From Leptospiraceae bacterium (GTDB lineage: Bacteria; Spirochaetota; Leptospiria; Turneriellales; Turneriellaceae): 15,355 nucleotides of DNA. The stretch covers positions 1-15,355 of the forward strand of contig JAEUSA010000084.1 in the NCBI GenBank assembly GCA_016788945.1. Direction: 5' to 3'. The translations under genes were made by a program, and so were the position numbers. The notes beneath the pieces were generated by a model. That model ran no database searches and was not told the origin of the DNA. It saw nothing but the letters and a program-made list of their open reading frames with translations. Within the stretch, counting starts at the first letter, position 1. Each line of letters opens with the position of its first letter. Positions 6,845 through 13,794 of the stretch are shown one piece after another.

Positions 6845-7581
6845 ACAGCGGGCCTCTTAATCATGATGCCGCCGCCCTGTGAATGGAAGATCACATTGAG
6901 TCGGCCGGTATCTTCATTGACGAATGCCAGATACTGTAGATTTGCTTCGTCAAGCAAGTCAAGTGCTTCAGCAACCGTCAGTTTAGAAACAGGATAAACA
7001 GCCTCTGCCAGTTTCTCGAGTTTGCCATCTTGCAGGCGCGATACGGTTTCGACGAAACCGCCGCCGCCAGGCATCACGATGCTGTAATTGCCGTCGTTAC
7101 GCGCAGTGACCAAGCCGTAGCGTTTTGAGTCTGCGTGGTGGTACATCAGGAAAAGAAATTTCTTCGAACGCAGCTGCATAATCGCTTCCAGATCATCCAT
7201 CGGCTTAATTTCAGCATCGCGTACGACAATTTCGGTCTCGTCTTCGTAATTGCGTTCGTCTGTCTTGGGTAGAAATTTTTCACGCGCTTCAGAGGTTTTT
7301 TCTTCAAATTTTTTCCTGTATTTGTCTATCTGATTGTTGAGTACATCGAGCGCGTTGTCGATGGCCGCGTAGAGATCTTTGTCGCTCTTCTTGAGATGAA
7401 AGACTGTGGCGTCGCCATGCACCGTGATTTCGAAAAACTGATTTTGTCTTTCGAGGGAAAAACGCACATCGATGCCTTCGATGTGATGCAGGCGTTCTTT
7501 CAGCTTATCGATTTTTTTGGTTGCGTACGCTTTGATCGCGTCAGTCGGCGGCAGGTTTTTGAAGTAGTATGCAATTTCCAT
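6841..7581 (-). CDS. hpf: Long ribosome hibernation promoting factor with duplicated C-terminal domain
   Basis: The ATG at 7581 gives 246 residues beginning MEIAYYFKNLPPTDAIKAYA, the normal HPF/RaiA opening; an upstream start at 7656 would overlap the preceding gene. Residues 1-95 are the ribosome-binding S30AE domain and 96-116 a charged linker. Ordinary long HPF ends after one ~55-residue C-terminal dimerisation domain (about 180-190 residues in total). Here there are two stretches with that pattern: 117-171 (IKPMDDLEAIMQL ... NDGNYSIVMP) and 195-243 (VSKLTVAEALDLL ... FVNEDTGRLNV ... GGGIMIKRP). HPF joins two 70S ribosomes into inactive 100S dimers through that domain. The stop overlaps the hprK start by 4 bases, recalling the hpf-ptsN-hprK clusters of proteobacteria. 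Confidence 0.88.
   Translation of the reverse strand: MEIAYYFKNLPPTDAIKAYATKKIDKLKERLHHIEGIDVRFSLERQNQFFEITVHGDATVFHLKKSDKDLYAAIDNALDVLNNQIDKYRKKFEEKTSEAREKFLPKTDERNYEDETEIVVRDAEIKPMDDLEAIMQLRSKKFLFLMYHHADSKRYGLVTARNDGNYSIVMPGGGGFVETVSRLQDGKLEKLAEAVYPVSKLTVAEALDLLDEANLQYLAFVNEDTGRLNVIFHSQGGGIMIKRPAV
6845..6858 (-). promoter_or_regulatory. Ribosome binding site that selects the CTG start of hprK
   Basis: AAGAGG (6858-6853) lies inside the last codons of hpf, followed by an 8-base spacer and the CTG at 6844-6842. The spacing is ideal for initiation, and the CTGA overlap with the hpf stop (TGA 6843-6841) matches the usual NTGA coupling arrangement. Confidence 0.65.
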
Positions 7582-7630
7582 AAGGCGATAATAAACGCCG
7601 CAAGACGTGATCGAGCGTTTTTTGAATTTT

Positions 7631-9433
7631 TCAGCTGAGGGTAATCTGAGCAGCACCGCGTTTGCTCAGAAAATCCGCAACTTGCTGCAATTTTTCATTT
7701 TGCGGTGCATACTTCATCGCAGCATTGAGCGTACGCGCCGCTTTATGCAGCTCCCCCGTACGCGCATAGCAACGGATCAGCAAAAGCGCCGCCTTGAGAT
7801 TCTGCGGTTCATCGGCGAGCAACAGCTTGAGAAACCGTTTGGCCGACGAAATATCGCCGGCTTTGTGCGCCGCATGCCCTGCCAAGAGCAAAATCGACGC
7901 TTCGACGTGGTCGTCGAGCGAGCAGGCGCGCGACAGATAACGTGCAGCAGTTGCATAGTCGCGCTCTAACAGCGCCAGCTTACCGACAATAATCAGGGCA
8001 TCCTGATGCTGTTCACGCAACTCGAGCGCCCCGAGTGCAGCCTTACGCGCCCCCGGAAAGTCACCGGCTTTTAGTTTTTGCCGGCTCTGGTGCACTTGCG
8101 TTTCGGCCTCGAGGTGGCGCAGGTTGTAATGCAGTGTCAGCACCGTGAGGTCATCTTCATTTGGTCGGTCACCGCGGTGTAGCTTGAAGCTTTGCAAAAA
8201 GGCGTCAATCGCCGCAGCCGGGTTTGCCAACGCAGCCGACATCCAGCTGATCACGCGCTCGGCACCCGCCTGCTCCTGTGCTGCGTTATGTTGTTCTGCA
8301 AAACCGTCGGTAAGCATGACGAGGGTCTCGCCGGGGCGCAGTTTGCCGCTGATCTCACTGTATTCGCGTACATCAAACGAGGCAATACCAAGCGGATAAC
8401 CCGGCGTATCATACTGGTCGAGCAGTTCATTGCGGTGCGCAGAATAATGCAGCATCTTAGGATGCCCCGCGTTGACGAAAGTAAAACTATAATCGGCATG
8501 AATCCGCACAAGCTGTGCTGTGAAATAAATACCCGAAGGCAGAATTGGTTTCATGTGCTCGCTGAGTTGCGCGAGAAGTTCAAGTAAACTCAGCCCTTGA
8601 GCCGACAGCAATCGGAAATGATAATGCAGCGCCATGGTAATGAGCGCGGCGGGAACCCCGTGCCCCGACACATCGGCAAGAATGATGGTCAGCGATTCGT
8701 GAGAGCGAAAATAATCAAAATAATCGCCGCTGACTTCAACCATTGGCTCGTACGCCGCACGAAAATCGATTGCCTTAAATGCGGGTATCGTCGAGTGAAT
8801 GATTTGCGACTGAACAGTGCGGCCGATACGCAGGTCAAACTGCAGCTGCGTATTGAGTCTCTCCTGTGCTTTTTGCGCCGTGCGCATGCCGGTAATCAGG
8901 CGCGCTGAAAGCGTCGCAATCGCGATCTGCGCCGCCATGGCTTCAAGAATTTCGAGATCGTCTTTTTTGTAGAAATGCGAAGTGTTTTTTTCGACGGCGA
9001 TGGTACCTAACCTGTCTTCGCGCACCGTGATCGGAGCACAGATCACACACAACGTTTTTTCACCCGGGTCGAGATATTCGGGATATTGCGACAAATCGTG
9101 TATCAAACGCGATTGCTGGTTTTCATAGATCGAACCGGAGAAGCCCTCACCGCTCGCGAGCGCTCGGCGTTCAGGTTCGGTCTGCCGCAAAAATGCTGCC
9201 GGCTTGAGCAATCCATCTTCCCAGATACGCAGCGTGACGTTATCGGCTTCAAAAATTTCAGAGCAGAGTTCTATGACGCGGTTGAATAGCAGCGCACGGT
9301 CGTCGATTGTCGACAGCTCTTTGCTGACATACATCAGAATGTCGATTTTGTCTTTGGGCGTAAGACCGCCGATGACGGTCTTCGCGCCGCGATATTTAAC
9401 TACTCGCCTTTTGCCGTACTTGAGTTCGAGCAT
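7631..9433 (-). CDS. GAF-SpoIIE (PP2C-type) serine phosphatase with C-terminal TPRs (RsbU-like)
   Basis: This is a 600-residue cytosolic signalling protein. Residues 27-180 are a GAF sensor (GEGFSGSIYENQ, APITVREDRLGTIAVEKN), 180-205 a coiled-coil linker and 208-436 a SpoIIE/PP2C phosphatase. The metal-binding acidic residues are all present: Asp237 (SGDYFD), Asp254 (ADVSGHG), Asp376 (TDGFAE) and Asp428 (NEDDLT). Residues 440-590 are about four TPR units. RsbU-type phosphatases usually dephosphorylate anti-anti-sigma factors in partner-switching stress pathways. No STAS or anti-sigma gene is nearby, so its target is unknown; Ser-phosphorylated HPr encoded downstream is a speculative alternative. 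The ATG at 9433 lacks an obvious RBS and sits in a small hairpin. Confidence 0.9.
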   Translation of the reverse strand: MLELKYGKRRVVKYRGAKTVIGGLTPKDKIDILMYVSKELSTIDDRALLFNRVIELCSEIFEADNVTLRIWEDGLLKPAAFLRQTEPERRALASGEGFSGSIYENQQSRLIHDLSQYPEYLDPGEKTLCVICAPITVREDRLGTIAVEKNTSHFYKKDDLEILEAMAAQIAIATLSARLITGMRTAQKAQERLNTQLQFDLRIGRTVQSQIIHSTIPAFKAIDFRAAYEPMVEVSGDYFDYFRSHESLTIILADVSGHGVPAALITMALHYHFRLLSAQGLSLLELLAQLSEHMKPILPSGIYFTAQLVRIHADYSFTFVNAGHPKMLHYSAHRNELLDQYDTPGYPLGIASFDVREYSEISGKLRPGETLVMLTDGFAEQHNAAQEQAGAERVISWMSAALANPAAAIDAFLQSFKLHRGDRPNEDDLTVLTLHYNLRHLEAETQVHQSRQKLKAGDFPGARKAALGALELREQHQDALIIVGKLALLERDYATAARYLSRACSLDDHVEASILLLAGHAAHKAGDISSAKRFLKLLLADEPQNLKAALLLIRCYARTGELHKAARTLNAAMKYAPQNEKLQQVADFLSKRGAAQITLS

Positions 9434-9452
9434 TGCTGAAAAAGATCAGCAA
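9433..9452 (-). promoter_or_regulatory. Hairpin covering the start codon of the SpoIIE phosphatase gene
   Basis: TTGCTGA (9433-9439) and TCAGCAA (9446-9452) form a 7-bp stem with a 6-base loop in the 34-base gap after the DUF962 gene. The stem includes the first base of the ATG. No U-run follows, so it is not a terminator. An effect on translation is inference. Confidence 0.3.
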
Positions 9453-9467
9453 AACCCGTGCCAACAG

Positions 9468-9986
9468 CTATTTGCTGCTGATGCCGTAGCGCTTCATTTC
9501 TTTGCCGATCTGCGCGCTCAGTATGCAGTACCACATGCGCCAATCAGAAATGAACGACTTGAGCGGATATTTAAACGTTGCCGGACGATTCTTCTCAATA
9601 AAGAAGTGGCCTACCCAGGCAAAAGCGTAGCCGCACACCATGGCAGGTATCAACAACCAGTATTTGCGCGTACCAATCGCAATCGCCGCGATGACGAGGC
9701 CTAATGTCGAACCGATAAAATGCAGTACGCGATTGAGGCCGAAGGAGTGCTCGTGCAGGTAGAATGGCCAGAATTCTTTGAGCGTCTTATAGTGTGAACG
9801 CCGCCACAATTGCGGTGGCAGACTGTCGTCGCGGCCAGCACTGTACGCATGCGCTGTGCTGCTGCGCGGCGTCGACTTTGCCGTTGTTTTTACCTGCCTT
9901 GCGCGCGTCGCCGATGCTTTCTTTTTGGCCTTAGGCTTTGCCGTCTTCTTTTTCACCGGCCGTTTTGCTTTCTTTTTGGTGGCCAT
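9468..9986 (-). CDS. Mpo1-like (DUF962) membrane protein with Lys-rich histone-like N-terminal tail
   Basis: The protein has 172 residues. Residues 66-160 are the DUF962/Mpo1 domain: FWPFYLHEHS (72-81) with His78/His80, NRVLHFIG (85-92) with His89, two membrane helices (about 90-105 and 110-130), GHFFIEKNRP (126-135) with His127, and a conserved PLKSFISDWRMW (141-152). Yeast Mpo1 is an iron-dependent dioxygenase for 2-hydroxy fatty acids from phytosphingosine, and the histidines fit a metal site; the bacterial substrate is unknown. Residues 1-45 are Lys/Ala/Pro/Thr-rich (KKKTAKPKAKKK), like bacterial histone H1-type tails, which is unusual for this family. The ATG shares one base with the stop of the TRAP gene (TAATG). 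Confidence 0.85.
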   Translation of the reverse strand: MATKKKAKRPVKKKTAKPKAKKKASATRARQVKTTAKSTPRSSTAHAYSAGRDDSLPPQLWRRSHYKTLKEFWPFYLHEHSFGLNRVLHFIGSTLGLVIAAIAIGTRKYWLLIPAMVCGYAFAWVGHFFIEKNRPATFKYPLKSFISDWRMWYCILSAQIGKEMKRYGISSK

Positions 9987-10987
9987 TATTTTGCTCCGTC
10001 GCGGGCCTTGCGGGCGAGTTGCAACAGTTCGCGCGAATAGAGTTCGCCGACGAGTTTATCTTGCACCTTTACCGCCGTCGCTTTGAGCCCCGCGAGTTCT
10101 TCTGGGTTGGGTTCGACCTTTTGAATGCCTTTGTTCAACAGAATCTGCATTGCCTTTTCGTTTTCACGCCGCAGCTCGACGGTCAGCTGATACGCATATT
10201 TTTCAAGCGTCATGTGCACGATCTGCTTCTGCGAATCTGTCAGCTTGTCGTAAGCCGATTTGGCGAGCAACGTACCGCCTGCGGCATTGGCGAGACGGCT
10301 GTTGGTAATGTATTTTGCCTCACGAAACCATTGCAGGCCGATCGCTCCATATGGCGGGGCATAAAACGCATCGATGCCCCCCGTTTTCAGTTGTGGCAAT
10401 ACCGCTTCAAAACCGAGATAGACCGGTACCAGGCCATACTCAGCGAGCATCGCACGCACCAGCGGATCACCTTTCGGCGCCCAGATTTTTACACCCTGCA
10501 TGTCGGCATACTTCGTGATCGGTTTATTCTTGCTCATCAAGTAAACAAAACCGTTTTCGCCCCAGCCCGCAAGCACAAGGCCCTGCGCGAGAAATTTCTT
10601 CGCGAGTTCGGGATATAACTTGGCGACGACTGCATCGATCTGTTTGGCATTCTCGAAAAAGTACGGCAACTCGAGCAGCCGCGATTCGGTCACCACCGAA
10701 CCCAGCGTCTGACCGGTAAATGATGCGATATCGATCGTTCCGGTGCGCAACTTGCGCATCACCGAAGGTTCGTCGCCTGCGATGCCACCGTAAAAAACCT
10801 TGATCTGAACTTCACCCTTGGTTTTTTCGGCGATTTCGTCGACGCACTTTTTGATCGTCTTCGCCCACACGGTGTTTTCAGGGGCGAGCGTCGCATATTT
10901 GAGCGTCACTTCGGCAAAAATCAGGGTAGATGGATAAAATATCAGCGCGGCGATAGCCGTGCGCAATAACTTTGCAGATACAAACAT
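9986..10987 (-). CDS. TRAP-type substrate-binding protein (DctP family)
   Basis: The protein has 333 residues with a signal peptide (1-25, cleavage after IFA), so it is periplasmic. The mature part is a DctP-fold receptor: YATLAPENTVWAK near the start, YGGIAGDEPSVMRKLRTGTIDIA (long conserved lobe-1 segment, 66-88), ELPYFF (106-111), GVKIWAPKGDP (165-175) and PQLKTGGIDAFYAPP (198-212). Carboxylate-binding TRAP receptors carry an Arg where this has Trp169 in KIWAP, so the ligand may not be a simple organic acid. No DctQ/DctM membrane genes lie in the window. It is the first gene of a tight minus-strand run down to ptsH. No RBS or promoter is obvious before the ATG. Confidence 0.88.
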   Translation of the reverse strand: MFVSAKLLRTAIAALIFYPSTLIFAEVTLKYATLAPENTVWAKTIKKCVDEIAEKTKGEVQIKVFYGGIAGDEPSVMRKLRTGTIDIASFTGQTLGSVVTESRLLELPYFFENAKQIDAVVAKLYPELAKKFLAQGLVLAGWGENGFVYLMSKNKPITKYADMQGVKIWAPKGDPLVRAMLAEYGLVPVYLGFEAVLPQLKTGGIDAFYAPPYGAIGLQWFREAKYITNSRLANAAGGTLLAKSAYDKLTDSQKQIVHMTLEKYAYQLTVELRRENEKAMQILLNKGIQKVEPNPEELAGLKATAVKVQDKLVGELYSRELLQLARKARDGAK

Positions 10988-11043
10988 GGCAATATACCGC
11001 GCTAACTATCGCGGCCGTCGAGTCTTTTTATGAACACGCAGGC

Positions 11044-11074
11044 AAAAAAAAACGGGCTTTCGCCCGTTTTTTTC
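11044..11074 (-). terminator. Rho-independent terminator after the outer-membrane protein gene
   Basis: A perfect stem ACGGGC/GCCCGT (11052-11057 and 11062-11067) with a 4-base loop is flanked by a long A-run on the left and a T-run on the right, so it can work in both directions. It starts about 18 bases beyond the stop of the beta-barrel gene and separates that gene from the TRAP run. Confidence 0.9.
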
Positions 11075-11091
11075 GTCAATTGCAGTGGTGC

Positions 11092-11706
11092 TTAGAAACC
11101 GTAGTTTACACCAGCACGAATCACAACACCGTTCCAGTCGGCTTTTGCACCGCCTGACTCGAGTTGGCCACCACGGTAGCCGACTTCAACCAACAGGTTG
11201 GTCGCAGAAGCTGAACCATCGGCGATCATGCCCATGTTGAACTTCGCTCCTACCATACCTTGGTACATAAAGCCGGTTGCCTTATCATTTGCATCAGGGT
11301 TTTTCTGGTTATAAAGTGAATAACCGAAGCCCAGACCTGCAGTAATATATGGTTGTACCAGCGGAGTATCTTCGCTGCCCATCGGGATGTTGAAGCGAAG
11401 GTTCGCCAACGGGATAAATGTGTAATAGGTACGTGAGGTTGTTACTGTAGACGTAATCCCGTTTACAGTTGTTGAGTAGCTACCTGTATCAAAACCCAGT
11501 GCCTGAAAATTGACTTCGGGCATGATTGAAAAGAAGCGCTCGAGTTTGAATTCAAGGCCTACCGCCGCATCAACTGCAGCCTTGCTGTTACCAGCCTGAA
11601 CGGTTGAAACACCTGCCTTTGCTTCGATGGCAGTTGCCATTACCGAACCCGGTATCGCCAGCACAGCGGCGAATGCAGCAACATATACGAGAGTTAATTT
11701 CCTCAT
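11092..11706 (-). CDS. Outer-membrane beta-barrel protein
   Basis: The protein has 204 residues. Residues 1-24 are a classic signal peptide (MRKLTLVYVAAFAAVLAIPG, cleavage near VMA). The mature part is rich in Gly, Ser, Thr and alternating hydrophobic strands (PYITAGLGFGYSLY, GMVGAKFNMGM, LLVEVGYRGGQL) and ends VIRAGVNYGF. The C-terminal Phe is the usual barrel signal for BAM-assisted insertion. The pattern fits a small 8-strand OmpA/OmpW-like barrel; no enzyme or ligand motif is visible. It is a single-gene unit with a strong AAAAGGAG RBS five bases before the ATG and a downstream terminator, consistent with high expression. Confidence 0.85.
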   Translation of the reverse strand: MRKLTLVYVAAFAAVLAIPGSVMATAIEAKAGVSTVQAGNSKAAVDAAVGLEFKLERFFSIMPEVNFQALGFDTGSYSTTVNGITSTVTTSRTYYTFIPLANLRFNIPMGSEDTPLVQPYITAGLGFGYSLYNQKNPDANDKATGFMYQGMVGAKFNMGMIADGSASATNLLVEVGYRGGQLESGGAKADWNGVVIRAGVNYGF

Positions 11707-11711
11707 TTTTT

Positions 11712-11736
11712 CTCCTTTTGGCAGGGTAAACCCTGC
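11712..11736 (-). promoter_or_regulatory. RBS and adjacent 5'-UTR inverted repeat of the beta-barrel gene
   Basis: AAAAGGAG (11719-11712) is the RBS. One base upstream begins a perfect inverted repeat, GCAGGG-TAAA-CCCTGC (11721-11736), which would form a 6-bp hairpin in the leader. It could stabilise the mRNA or bind a regulator. No confident promoter hexamers were found between it and 11855, although TTGTCA-like and TTTACA-like boxes occur. Confidence 0.5.
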
Positions 11737-11855
11737 AGTTATTAGACGTTTGACCCCCGCAATGAGGTCGATAAATTTAAGGTAAATGTAGGCATGATCG
11801 TGTAAACAGAAAAACCAGGGCTGACAAAGAATTGCGAAAATACAATCTGCATTGC

Positions 11856-12479
11856 TTATTTTTTTTGCAGTGCAAAACGCTGCAATGCGGATGGAATACT
11901 TTCGAGACTTAAGATATCTCTCTCATCGACTGCACCCGCCAGTTTTGCCGCGCGCGGCATGCCCCACACCATCGAGCTGCCTTCATCTTGCGCCAATGTG
12001 GCAAAGCCATGCTCACGCATCTCGCAGAGCCCCTGCGCACCGTCATTGCCCATACCCGTCAAAACAAGACCAAGCGCCGAAGCGACACCGCAGGCGATGA
12101 CGGAGCGAAACAACACATCGACGGAAGGGCGATGGCGGTTGTAAGGCGGATTATCATCGAGCTGGACAACAAAATCTGTCGCGAGGCGCCGCAATATGAG
12201 ATGCTTGCCACCGGGCGCAATCAGGACGAGCCCCGGCTTCAGCAAATCGCCTTGCGCCGCCTCGCGCACCGTCAGCGTGCACAGCTCGTCGAGCCGGCGC
12301 GCGAATGCAAGAGTGAATACTTCGGGCATGTGCTGCACAATCACAATCGGTGGCATCACCGCCGGCAGATTCCGCAGCACAAATTCAATCGCCTGCGGCC
12401 CGCCGGCCGAAGCGCCTATGGCAATCAGCCGATCGGTCAGGGCAATTCGGCGTGCCTGACCCAGCAATCGCCGCTCCAT
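11856..12479 (-). CDS. cheB: Chemotaxis protein-glutamate methylesterase, catalytic domain only
   Basis: This is the CheB methylesterase/deamidase that removes methyl groups from chemoreceptor glutamates. The catalytic triad is visible: Ser24 in IGASAGGP, His50 in VQHMPEVF and Asp144 in GMGNDGAQG. The whole 207-residue protein is the catalytic domain; the N-terminal receiver domain of classical CheB (~350 residues) is missing, so CheA phosphorylation cannot control it in the usual way. The start is uncertain. The ATG at 12479 overlaps cheD by 43 bases and has no visible RBS. An in-frame TTG at 12467 has GGAG six bases upstream. A CTG at 12440 overlaps the cheD stop as CTGA. It is the last gene of cheR-cheD-cheB. 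Confidence 0.9.
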   Translation of the reverse strand: MERRLLGQARRIALTDRLIAIGASAGGPQAIEFVLRNLPAVMPPIVIVQHMPEVFTLAFARRLDELCTLTVREAAQGDLLKPGLVLIAPGGKHLILRRLATDFVVQLDDNPPYNRHRPSVDVLFRSVIACGVASALGLVLTGMGNDGAQGLCEMREHGFATLAQDEGSSMVWGMPRAAKLAGAVDERDILSLESIPSALQRFALQKK

Positions 12480-12931
12480 AGTTCGAAAATGACATTTCGA
12501 TGTCCTTTGCCACCGACGTGCTCTGCACTGATCTGCATACCCTCGCGCGCCAGAATCTGCCTGATCATCTGCAGGTTGCGCTCACCGACGGTAACACCCG
12601 TTTTGTCGGTGAACTCGAACATGTTGCCGCCGCCGAAAACTTTCACCACGTAATCGCGCTTCAAGGTCATTGCGCGCGCCATCTCACGGAAAAAAATACC
12701 GAAACATTCGTCGACGTAGCGCCCGCTGAGTTCACCCGCGGGTGCCTCTGCGCCGCGCGTCGGCAGCAGGCAATGGCTCATGCCACCAATCTTGAGCCGC
12801 GGGTGCCAGACACAAATAGCGACGCATGACCCTAACAGAGTCTTGAGCCTGTGTGTCTCATTGCCCCAGAAATATTCTCCCGGTTGCAGATAAATTTCGT
12901 GCAACCCCGATGCGAATTCAGACTGTCTCAT
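12437..12931 (-). CDS. cheD: Chemoreceptor glutamine deamidase CheD
   Basis: CheD deamidates specific glutamines of methyl-accepting chemotaxis proteins. The 164-residue protein has the catalytic Cys36 in LGSCVAICVWHP and His53, 17 residues later, in GGMSHCLLP, the same spacing as in the structurally known family member. Further family marks are FGGGNMF (98-104) and TVGERNLQMI (113-122). Thr31 precedes the LGSC motif as in many CheD proteins. It overlaps the end of cheR by 14 bases and the start of cheB, which implies coupled translation of the three adaptation enzymes. No CheC partner is in the window. Confidence 0.93.
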   Translation of the reverse strand: MRQSEFASGLHEIYLQPGEYFWGNETHRLKTLLGSCVAICVWHPRLKIGGMSHCLLPTRGAEAPAGELSGRYVDECFGIFFREMARAMTLKRDYVVKVFGGGNMFEFTDKTGVTVGERNLQMIRQILAREGMQISAEHVGGKGHRNVIFELWSGDCWVRHAELP

Positions 12932-13754
12932 TCTTCTTCATATAGATCGTGGGCCTTACCGCCTGCAGACGATCGGTAATACCCAACAGGCTTTCTGCAT
13001 GACCGATTACGAGGTTGCCCTCGGGTTTTAGAAAATTCAGCAGTGATTCGGTCACGCGGCGCCTTGTGTCGCGGTCAAAATAAATCATCACATTGCGCAG
13101 AAAAATTACATCAAATTTTCCGAAATCTTCGGGCAGCATTTCAACAAGGTTTATGCGGTAAAAATGTATGTGCTGGAGCAACTCGGGCTGAATACAAAAG
13201 CTGCCCGCAGCACCCCGAATGCCGCGCAGACAAAACCGCTTTAGATACGCTTCAGGTATTTGTTCGGCCTGTTCGATATCATAGCTGGCAGAGACTGCCT
13301 TGGTCAGCATCTTTTCGCTGATATCCGACGCATAGATTTCCCACGGGGCATTACCGATTTCATCAGCGATCACCATCGCGAGTGAATAGACCTCTTGCCC
13401 CGACGAGCAGGCTGCACTCCACAGACGAAAGCGTTCGGCGCGGCTTCTTTTTATCAGCCGCTCGCGCAGCCAGTCGAAATGCTTCGGTTCGCGGAAAAAA
13501 TAGGTTTCGTTCGTCGTCAGCAGATTGACCATCGTCTGCCGCTCTTCAACATTCGCGCTGTCGGTGACGATGGCAAGGTAGGCCGAAAAAGAGCGCAATG
13601 CATAGTGCCGCAGACGCTTCATCAACCGGCCGGAAATAAGTGCCTTCTTCGCATCGGTCATGTGAATGCCAGCAAGATCATAGATCAGGCGCTGAAACTC
13701 GGCAAACTCACGATCGGTTAGCGGTATCGTTTCCGTATCGGCGAGAGAATGCAC
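12918..13754 (-). CDS. cheR: Chemotaxis protein methyltransferase
   Basis: CheR methylates chemoreceptor glutamates using S-adenosylmethionine. The 278-residue protein has the helical N-domain (about 12-75), the TTNETYFFREPKHF junction motif (80-93), the SAM-binding WSAACSSGQEVYS (112-124), YASDIS (141-146) and FDVIFLRNVMIYFD (214-227). The usual GEE of the SAM loop reads GQE here, a substitution that may be tolerated. There are no C-terminal TPRs. The start is GTG at 13754 with only a weak GG-type RBS. It lies 40 bases after the exported hypothetical gene and is the first chemotaxis gene of the run. Confidence 0.94.
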   Translation of the reverse strand: MHSLADTETIPLTDREFAEFQRLIYDLAGIHMTDAKKALISGRLMKRLRHYALRSFSAYLAIVTDSANVEERQTMVNLLTTNETYFFREPKHFDWLRERLIKRSRAERFRLWSAACSSGQEVYSLAMVIADEIGNAPWEIYASDISEKMLTKAVSASYDIEQAEQIPEAYLKRFCLRGIRGAAGSFCIQPELLQHIHFYRINLVEMLPEDFGKFDVIFLRNVMIYFDRDTRRRVTESLLNFLKPEGNLVIGHAESLLGITDRLQAVRPTIYMKKNETV

Positions 13755-13794
13755 GATTACCAGCGCGAAGAGCGCTGTGCGTGATCAAGCAGAA

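Noticed and set aside
7582..7656. HPF starting at 7656
   Set aside because: The extra 25 residues overlap the phosphatase gene and do not resemble an HPF start, whereas MEIAYYFKN does.
9938..10618. 226-residue plus-strand ORF
   Set aside because: It is the antisense shadow of the TRAP receptor and DUF962 genes.
10988..11040. TATATT just before the TRAP gene as a -10 promoter box
   Set aside because: It ends three bases before the ATG and has no -35 at proper spacing, so it would start transcription inside the start codon.
11849..11888. Inverted repeat GCATTGC/GCAATGC around the cheB stop
   Set aside because: Seven base pairs with a 26-base loop spanning coding sequence and no following U-run on the minus strand; not a convincing terminator.
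11988..12653. 221-residue plus-strand ORF
   Set aside because: It lies opposite cheB and cheD and its composition is that of a shadow frame.
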